Of a DNA stretch of 26,896 bases, positions 20,146 through 26,896 are shown one piece after another. The translations under genes were made by a program, and so were the position numbers. This DNA comes from Branchiostoma floridae. Taxonomy: Eukaryota; Chordata; Leptocardii; Amphioxiformes; Branchiostomatidae. The DNA lies in NCBI RefSeq assembly GCF_000003815.2, contig NC_049984.1, positions 675,143 to 702,038 of the forward strand. Direction: 5' to 3'. Each line of letters opens with the position of its first letter. Within the stretch, counting starts at the first letter, position 1. A model generated the notes under the pieces. It did no database searches, was not told where the DNA came from, and was given only the letters and a program-made list of their open reading frames with translations.

Positions 20146-23100
20146 GCGGAATGTCCCGTGGCAGAAGGCGTAGATGACGGGGTTGGCGGCGTTACTCGCG
20201 AAGTGCAGCTGCCGGAAGAACTCCGCGGCTCGGGTCGCCACCGTGCCGCCCCGCAGAACGGGCGGGGCCGGGTCCACCAGCAGCCCGTGCAGGCTGACGC
20301 CCCAGTACGGTACCCAGGACACCGCGAACACCGACGTGACCAGCAGGAAGAGCTTGGCGACGCGGTAGTGATGCTGGACGGCGGAGGGCGGGAGGGAGGG
20401 CCGCCGGGCGGGCAGGTTCAGCTGCAGGGTGAGCCGGCGGGCGGCCAGGCGGGACAGCGCCGCGTGATCCCCCGCAGAGAGCTCCACTGCGCTCCCGCCG
20501 TCTCTGCCGTGTTGCGGGTACTCCTCAAGGCGGGACAGTGCCGCTCCTCCCTCCGCAGAGAACTCCGCTGGTCTCCCGCTGTCGTCCCGATTCGGTGACT
20601 CCTCCATGACGTCACTCAGAGAAGCGACTCGCGACCTCTTCAGCTTCAGGGAGGAGAACGCCGGGCGCTGATTGGAGGAGAACGACGAGCGCTGATTGGA
20701 GGAGAGCGACGAGGGCTGATTGGAGGAGAACGACGAGCGCTGATTGGAGGAGAGCGACGAGGGCTGATTGGAGGAGAACGACGAGCGCTGATTGGAGGAG
20801 AGCGACGAGCGCTGATTGGAGGAGAGCGCGCCCAGCGGGATGTGGGACGCACCAGGTTGGACCAGATCCCTGACGTACTTGTACACCTGGTAACGTAAGG
20901 TGAGAAACCGTAAAAACGCTAACGTACTCAGGTACTGTATATGCACACCTGAAGATTTAAGGAGAGAAACCGTAAAAACTTATTCAGGTGCTAGTGTGGT
21001 CATCCACCTCTCAATACCAGCCTAGCTTTGTTCAATGCCATATAAATTTATGTGCATTATGTGTTGATAGCGTGAAACTCCATCAGCACTAAGACTGTCC
21101 AAGGAGGAACTGTGTTTACTGTTTACACTCCAACTCAGTTGCTGCATATAGATTGTACCGACGTTTGAAAAAAAAAACCGCAAGGGATATTCTTGTGTGC
21201 TCGGTCTTAGTCACGACTCTCAAGTTCATCAACACAATTAACGTTACTTTTTTGTCATAGTAAATAATCAAATAAGGCGAGGCATCTAAGATGGGTTACA
21301 GTTGACTGAAGGACAAACCTATAACTCACCAGCGCGTACAGGACTCCCATGACCACCACCGCGGAAACAAAGATGGCGGCCGTCACACCGTAGTACATCC
21401 GGGACATCTGCGGGCTCGTCGTGTGGCAAAGGCTGATGGGATCGCACGATGCCCTTGGCCTGAAGCCGGAGACTTGACCTTGAGTGAAGATGGCGGGAAC
21501 GGCGGCGGCACAGCCCAGGAGAGCGGCACCGACTCCTGTAGCCGTCACGGCGGAGTTTCTGCGGAAGGGAAGGTCACGTAAGTTTACAAAAACATTGACT
21601 AGTTTATTTTTAGCTCAAGAATTGTCTTACATTTATATTTTGATACAGCAACAACCAAATCCTCAGCTCAGGGACTGGTCAGGCGCGATGGTGCTGCCAC
21701 CAAGCGAGAAGCATCAGAATGCAGGTCTCGCTTCTACGTCATAGACAGTACGCCCTTGGTCGTATGCACTTTAAATTGTTATCCACCCTTCGTCGTATGC
21801 CCTTGACTATACGCCCTTGGCTATACGTTTCTGACCATGTGCCCTTGTCTATACGCCATTGCCGTGCGTCCGTAGCTGTAAGTCATTGCACTACAGAAGG
21901 CATTCCATGCAGCAATGCTGATGTTGGGCCATCTAACATACATACATAACGTTAAATCATACAGTGGAACATATATATGGAATAAAACAGTACATCAAAT
22001 GATACGCATCAACGTATGTATAAGTGATTGTACGAGGCAATGTTTTATGTACATCCGGCAAAAACACCGTCCTTTTCCAACTTTCACCTGTTGATTGTCA
22101 GGTGTTTGCTTGTTTAGACTGTTTGGCACGATGATAAGAGCTGTTTGCGATGTGTTGATGCCGGTTTGTCATCGCCTACTGTTTGTCAGTTTGGTTAAGA
22201 GGAGGACATCCAACTAGAAACGGACTTTGCCCCGCTCAACATGTCCAGTCCAGGTAAAAACAAAGCAAGCATCGACACTTGTTTTTATGTGATGATACCA
22301 GTATATGGAGGGAATTATGTGTATTTATGAGTAAATATACACAGATTACAATAATGGCTGTTTTCTACGTTCTGTATGTTTTGTTGTATTTCATATTTCA
22401 CTTTTCTTTCCCGTAAACAGCTCGGCGGAGCGCCGATTTGTGACTGTGGCCCGGCCATAGCCTAATTAAAGCTCACTTATAATTATTGCAGCCCGCCCGA
22501 CATCCGCCGACCTCCTGCGGGGAGGGGCCAGTTACAACCCTGGACAGCGGAGTTTGTGTTACACAGACTATCCCGGTCTTACCTCAGGCGGCCCTGTACA
22601 GGCCTTACCTGAGAGAGATTAGTGTTACACAGGCCGACAGACGGCCCTGTACCGGCCTTTAATACCTGAGAGAGAAGTGTTGCACAGGCCGACAGTCGGC
22701 CCTGTACAGGCCTTACCTGAGAGAGAAGTGTTGGACAGGCTGAAAGACGGCCCTGTACAGGCCTTACCTGAGAGAGAAGTGCTGTACAGGCCCTGTACCG
22801 GCCTTACCTGAGAGAGATGTGTTATACAGGCCGACAGACGGCCCTGTACCGGCCTTACCTGAGAGAGAAGTGTTACAGGCCGACAGACGGCCCTGTACCG
22901 GCCTTACCTGAGAGAGAAGTGTTGCACAGACGGCCCTGTACCGGCCTTACCTGAGAGAGAAGTGGTGCACAGGCCGACAGACGGCCCTGTACAGGCCTTA
23001 TCTGAGAGAGAAGTGTTGCACAGGCCGACAGACGGCCCTGTACCGGCCTTACCTGAGAGAGATGTGTTATACAGGCCGACAGACGGCCCTGTACCAGCCT

Positions 23101-24104
23101 TACCTGAGAGAGAAGTGCTGTACAGGCCGACAGACGGCCCTGTACCGGCCTTACCTGAGAGAGAAGTGTTCCACAGGCCGACAGACGGCACTGTACAGGC
23201 CTTACGTATCTGAGAGAGAAGTGTTGCACAGGCCGACAGACGGCCCTGTACCGGCCTTACCTGAGAGAGAAGTGTTGCACAGGCCGACAGACGGCCCTGT
23301 ACAGGCCTTATCTGAGAGAGAAGTGTTGCACAGGCCGACAGACGGCCCTGTACCGGCCTTACCTGAGAGAGAAGTGTTGCACAGGCCGACAGACGGCCCT
23401 GTACCGGCCTTACCTGAGAGAGAAGTGCTGTACAGGCCGACAGACGGCCCTGTATCTGCCTTACCTGAGAGAGAAGTGTTGCACAGGCCGACAGACGGCC
23501 CTGTACAGGCCTTATCTGAGAGAGAAGTGTTGCACAGGCCGACAGACGGCCCTGTACCGGCCTTACCTGAGAGAGAAGTGTTGCACAGGCCGACAGACGG
23601 CCCTGTACCGGCCTTACCTGAGTGAGAAGTGATGTACAGGCCGAAACACGCCCTGTACAGGCCTTACCTGAGTGAGAAGTGTTGCACAGGCCGACAGACG
23701 GCCCTGTACCGGTCCACGGCCGCAGCCAGCAGCACGAAGCCGGCGCTGAGAAGGCTTGCCGCCGTGAGGTAAGGGTTGAGCCGGCACCACGCCGGTCCCG
23801 AGTATGTCCCGTGGTTCAGTTCGTAAAGCTTCAAGGGCACCACGACACCACAAACCGCAAGGTCAATCACGGCCAAGGTCAGAACAAAGATGGTGGCCGA
23901 GGACTTCTCCCTTCGTCTCGCGCTGACCAGGACGGTCAGGAAATTACCCGGCGTGCCCATCGCACAAATAAGAGCGAGGAAGATCGTGACATGGAGGTTG
24001 TCTTCTGCATGCCGTGAGTCTAAGATTGTTCTCAGTTGGTCTAAAGGAACAGGTGAACAGGTGACATTTACACCTGAAGACGGTAGCGTCGCGGTAGTGG
24101 CCAT
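20101..24104 (-). CDS. Class A GPCR, receptor gene C
   Basis: Third paralogue, 483 aa from three exons: 24104-23668, 21558-21330 and 20886-20101 (TGA). The ATG at 24104 has a good context (GAAATGG). The first exon runs without interruption from the N-terminus through TM3, so the intron that splits A and B after WCK is absent here; the remaining two introns have the same positions and phases (2, 0). Landmarks: NVTCSPVP, GNFLTV (N54), LTLAVID (D81), WCR (C107), AVDRYRAV (131-133 DRY), GFRPRASCD and SLC in loop 2, an octapeptide repeat in ICL3 (about 244-301), SWVPYW in TM6, NPVIYAF in TM7 and the short tail LTCRRQGN. The exon-1 donor is followed by about 21 tandem copies of itself. Ligand unknown; peptide-type receptor by general resemblance. 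Confidence 0.88.
20650..20823 (-). repeat. Coding minisatellite, octapeptide repeat in ICL3 of gene C
   Basis: Seven 24-bp units encode SSNQRSSL or close variants (R/P and L/F alternate), followed by a decayed unit. The array sits in the third intracellular loop. A second, longer duplication in the same loop repeats SAEGGAALSRLEEYP as SAGDHAALSRLAARR. All units are multiples of three. Confidence 0.9.
21559..22560. other. Intron 1 of gene C, unique part
   Basis: Holds a degenerate repeat at about 21738-21865 built on TATACGCCCTTGGC-like words. A possible small plus-strand spliced frame begins at 22241 (separate entry). Otherwise unremarkable. Confidence 0.5.
22241..22622 (+). CDS. Possible small spliced gene nested in the gene C intron
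   Basis: ATG at 22241 begins a 13-nt exon ending CCAG then GTAAAA. Joining it to an acceptor at 22489-22491 (AATTATTGCAG) gives a 47-residue frame, MSSPARPTSADLLRGGASYN and onward, closing with TAG at 22620-22622 inside the first minisatellite unit. A rival acceptor at 22418-22420 would stop after 11 residues. The family is not recognised. Donor, acceptor and codon phase fit, but with such short exons chance is a serious alternative. The stop lies in the repeat array, whose later units are open in this frame. Confidence 0.2.
22570..23720. repeat. 51-bp array of exon-1 donors of gene C
   Basis: About 21 copies of a 51-bp unit follow the true exon end (23668). On the minus strand each reads GGGCCGTCTGTCGGCCTGTG, CAACACTTCTCTCTCAG, GTAAGGCC. 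This is the end of exon 1 (RAVCRPVQHFSLR) with its donor. Some units are shortened, and several have TTATCTGAG in place of TTACCTGAG, which destroys the donor GT (near 22999, 23309 and 23514). The unit length is a multiple of three, so long frames run through both strands without being genes. Confidence 0.93.
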
Positions 24105-25021
24105 TTCCTTAAGAGGTAGTCACACCCTTGGTGCACCAGTCACGGTAGGGCTATTCTGGGATGCAACACGAACAAGGAACACAAACACTGCAGAAATCCC
24201 GGGTTCCAGCACAGGACAAACTCCTGAAGAGGCAATAGACTTCACTATATCAAACTGGACAGCTCATGTGGAACGGTCCACTGTATGTTGGCACTTTCCG
24301 GCAAATGTGCAAACGTCTTGTGTTTGTAAAAGACTTTACCCCCAAAGAAAAATACATTTTCTTTACGCTTCTCTGATGTTTTTGAGGCAAAAGCCATGGG
24401 ACGGGGATAGTGAGAAGTTTGTGGGGAAAATGTGTGAATGCTAGATCTTCCCTTTTTCGAAGTGGTATCGCCTGTTTATATTTCCCCACCAGCAGACTGC
24501 GTCATCGTTAATACCAGGTCAGCCTGTGTTGGTTTAGGCTATCGTAGATGGGTTTTAATGGAGATGTTTGGCGGGTTTGTGTCGGCAGGGCGGACTGGAG
24601 GAGTAGCGAACAGCTGCGCTCAGTAGAAACAAACTGGGATGGATAAAAGTGTGTGAAAAATACATTTTTTCTGGTGATGCTCTGATCATATCTGCACCTC
24701 CGGTCTAACTGGACTCAGCATCTTTCATTTCACGATGATCAGAAGATCCTTTATGGCATTGTTCTACTGTTTACCGAGATTGAGCTGTTTATATCTGCGT
24801 CGCTCTGGACTGTCTTGGTAGCCCAGAGAACTGTAATGGTTGTTAAGTAAAGGGACGTGTTTGACGTTACGAGCACACGTATGGCGTTGCCTAGCAACCT
24901 TGACGTGTGACGTCACCTGAGTTCCAATATGCCGGCCTATATATGTGTATACGTTTGGGGCCCACCCGAGCGACACCACCTGGTCTTCACCGGACGCCTT
25001 TTGCTACTGAAAAATACACAC
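24105..25021. other. Upstream region of receptor gene C
   Basis: The expected promoter and 5' UTR of gene C on the minus strand. Apart from the X-box and CRE pair (separate entry) no feature is recognised. Confidence 0.4.
24886..24915. promoter_or_regulatory. X-box and CRE motif pair upstream of gene C
   Basis: GTTGCCTAGCAAC (24886-24898), a perfect palindromic RFX X-box, is followed 9 bp later by TGACGTCA (24908-24915), a perfect CRE. The pair lies about 780 bp upstream of the gene C start codon. Motifs only; function inferred. Confidence 0.5.
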
Positions 25022-25097
25022 ACGGTCAAACCTAGCCGGCCAACCCCCGGGGCACGGTCAAACCTAGCCGGCCAACCCCCGGGGCACGGTCAAACCT
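25022..25097. repeat. 32-bp satellite, left part
   Basis: Two and a third copies of CGGTCAAACCTAGCCGGCCA followed by ACCCCCGGGGCA. The same unit resumes at 25940, on the other side of the LINE. Confidence 0.92.
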
Positions 25098-25939
25098 TTC
25101 TTTATTTCTTTATTTCTTTATTTGAATTTACCACATGCAAAAACAAGTGGAAGGGAGGACAAAACAGGTGTATCAACACCTTTACAAGTTGTCCTCCCAA
25201 ACCTGAAATGATAATAGAAAACAATACGAAACCAAAATCAAACAATAAACATTAGACATCAAAAGTCAGCAGACATGAATATACAATTCAGTGACAATTA
25301 TACACAGAATTGATTATGTACAAAATTATCAAATATCATTATATACAGAGTAAAAAGCTAATTATAATACTTAAAGCAGTGCAAGAGGCACACCCACAAG
25401 ATGTGGACCAAGAGCAGGGGACGTCGATATTGAACTGGGTGTCAAATCTCACAAACGTGGCTCTCACAAGCGATCGCTTGAATGTCAAGATGTTAGACCT
25501 TTCAGTGGCTTGAACCCCAATATTACGGAGGACAGGACTCAGCTGATTCCAGATGGTGACCAGCCTTGGTATGTAAGAAGAGCTGAAGGCTGATGTCCTT
25601 ACTCTAATGGGGGTAAGCATGTGAGATCTGAGATATCTAGAGGGTCTGGAAGGGAAGGATACATACTTGTGAACAATTGGTTTAGACTTGATAAACACCA
25701 TGACGTCGCATACTTCGCGCCTGTGCGTAAGAGGCAACAGACCAAGGGTGGAGAGACGTTCCTTGTAGGTCAGGGTGTTCGAGTGGGCTCCTAGAATGAA
25801 TTTAGTCGCCCGCCGTTGCACCCCTTCTACAAGGGACATGAGTTTGCGGGACTGAGGGGACCACAAAGGTGAGCAGTATTCTAAGATGCTTCTCACCAAT
25901 GTGGTGTACAGTGCCTTGCGTACATCAGTGCTAGAGTTG
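25098..25939 (-). mobile_element. 5'-truncated LINE carrying the end of its reverse transcriptase frame
   Basis: On the minus strand the insert begins inside the reverse transcriptase frame (about 25938 to stop 25339). It reads TDVRKALYTTLVRSILEYCS, then PLWSPQ and VEGVQRRATKFI, the typical C-terminal portion of CR1/Jockey-type non-LTR polymerases. After the stop come about 240 bp of 3' UTR and a tail of AAATAAAG units, next to the satellite. The upstream polymerase core and endonuclease are missing. AAACCT occurs at both borders (25092-25097 and 25940-25945), consistent with a 6-bp target duplication within the satellite unit. Confidence 0.8.
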
Positions 25940-26038
25940 AAACCTAGCCGGCCAACCCCCGGGGCACGGTCAAACCTAGCCGGCCAACCCCCGGGGCACG
26001 GTCAAACCTAGCCGGCCAACCCCCGGGGCACGGTCAAC
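25940..26038. repeat. 32-bp satellite, right part
   Basis: Three copies of the same AACCTAGCCGGCCAACCCCC unit as at 25022-25097, nearly identical, separated from it by the LINE. Confidence 0.92.
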
Positions 26039-26185
26039 CTCCACAGGCACATCTAAGCAGACCTCTCCGGTGTTAGATAGTTATGACCCTCTTGTCTGGA
26101 GCGACCTCTCCCAGTAACCAACCATTTTCTCTACAGTCTCTGAGTGGTTTTTGAGACCGGGTTTGACTGAAGTTGAAACTTGCTA

Positions 26186-26303
26186 ACGCCACATTTCCAA
26201 ACCGGTGCCCGGCCGGGCTGTTTGTGGAAAATAAAAATTAATGTATACGTAAGAATATACACGAATAATGCCCACGACTATTCTTTTTACATCTTGTGTA
26301 GAG
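26186..26303. repeat. Dispersed repeat, copy 2 (relative of 18905-19105)
   Basis: ACGCCACATTTCCAAACCGG at the left edge, then TAATGCCCACGACTATTCTT, match the copy near 19000. The two flank the receptor C locus in the same orientation. Confidence 0.6.
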
Positions 26304-26510
26304 TCCATTCCAAGACACCATGAGGGTTTTTAGGCGATATTTATAATTAGTCTGAATTATTTTGAATAAAAGAATATCTGAGCCACAATAATTAAATTAT
26401 TTTCAAAAATTGACTAAGAAAATACTCGTGGAAAAACTAAACTTTACTTAACCAACACCAAGATTAATTGGGACTTACCCCAAATTTTCAGCCGACTCCG
26501 TCAGCCTTGT
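26304..26510. other. A/T-rich spacer
   Basis: A/T-rich sequence between the dispersed repeat and the Penelope-like coding end. Possibly the 3' flank of that element; nothing specific is seen. Confidence 0.35.
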
Positions 26511-26896
26511 TCACGGAATGGACCCGTCTGCTGAACTTCCGGACGTGACGTCAGGGACACACGACTGCAGCAGAGGGTCGTAGATGCCAGATAACCTGTG
26601 TCGCCCCCCGTCTCTGTTTAGTGATGGACGGTGGGCACGAATGTACACGGCCTCCTTTACTCCTCTTGCAAAGAACTCCGGCTCTGAGTCAAGGATTTTG
26701 ACTTTTTCAAGAGACACTGAGTGTCCTGGCGACTCAATGTGTATATGTTTGGATACCTCCGAGCCCACAGAACTTGGTCGCTGGTGTTCCACGAATCTCG
26801 TTTTTAATGTGCGCTCTGGTTCTCCGATATACGATTCCTTGCACTGACCTTTGTTTGTATTACCTTGGCAACGTATTTGGTAGACTACTCCACATT
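26511..26896 (-). mobile_element. Penelope-like retroelement, C-terminal GIY-YIG endonuclease (partial)
   Basis: The minus-strand frame is open from the window edge to TGA at 26513-26511. It shows GVVYQIRC, a Cys further on (QCKESYIGEPERTL), then RFVEHQRPSS, SEVSKHIHIESPGHS, VKILDSEPEFFARGVKEAVY and RPSLNRDGG. VYxIxC, YIGExxRxL with R and EH, and the KEAxxIR-xPxLNRD end are the GIY-YIG nuclease layout of Penelope-like element polymerase proteins. The reverse transcriptase would lie beyond the window. The frame is intact as far as visible. Confidence 0.82.

Noticed and set aside
20044-20598. 184-residue plus-strand frame
   Set aside because: It is antisense to the last exon of gene C, whose TM6-TM7 motifs are clear on the other strand.
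23062-23625. 187-residue plus-strand frame of 17-residue repeats
   Set aside because: The 51-bp array is divisible by three and so is open in several frames; no start context or family supports a gene.
22570-23720. CRISPR-like array appearance
   Set aside because: Units are contiguous with no unique spacers, and the host is an animal; it is a minisatellite derived from an exon edge.
1-26896. tRNA or rRNA genes
   Set aside because: I looked for tRNA box-like words and ribosomal RNA motifs by eye and saw none convincing; a covariance-model scan would be decisive.

Overview
The window is animal nuclear DNA, most likely amphioxus (Branchiostoma) or a close cephalochordate relative. Genes are split by short GT-AG introns. 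The intergenic DNA is full of fold-back elements, non-LTR and Penelope-like retroelement debris and microsatellites, and minisatellites sit on exon edges. The species is inferred from this combination; no single marker proves it. A run of 100 N at 11831-11930 marks an assembly gap of unknown true size.

Layout. (1) 251-1991, plus strand: the last three coding exons of cytoplasmic alanyl-tRNA synthetase, covering the end of the editing/C-Ala part and the stop codon. (2) 1992-6221: 3' flank and intergenic DNA with three fold-back elements and a CRE plus X-box motif pair. (3) 6222-24104, minus strand: three tandem paralogous class A (rhodopsin-like) GPCR genes, called here A (8479-6222, 4 exons, 416 aa), B (15718-11220, 5 exons, interrupted by the N gap) and C (24104-20101, 3 exons, 483 aa). 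They share the intron after ICL2 (phase 2) and the intron after TM5 (phase 0). C lacks the intron before TM3 that A and B have, and B has an extra intron just before TM1. All three look like peptide-type receptors with NPIIY in TM7, but the ligand cannot be named from sequence. (4) 24105-26896: upstream DNA with another X-box plus CRE pair, a 5'-truncated LINE inserted in a 32-bp satellite, and the GIY-YIG endonuclease end of a Penelope-like element running off the window.

The most striking property is not a gene. About nine separate tandem repeat arrays begin or end exactly at coding-exon boundaries, and most carry a slice of exon together with its splice site. They occur in three AARS1 exons, the start-codon side of A, the exon-3 donor, exon-4 acceptor and stop-codon end of B, and the exon-1 donor and stop-codon end of C. 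The B donor array has six 66-nt units with a pyrimidine tract, AG acceptor, in-phase open codons and GTAAGT donor, so each looks like a usable micro-exon repeating the TM3-DRY-ICL2 segment. The C donor array repeats a pyrimidine-CAG|GTAAGG site about every 51 bp, which is the form of a recursive splice site. From memory and unverified, exon/intron-boundary minisatellites have been reported at the amphioxus Adh locus; these may be the same phenomenon on a much larger scale.
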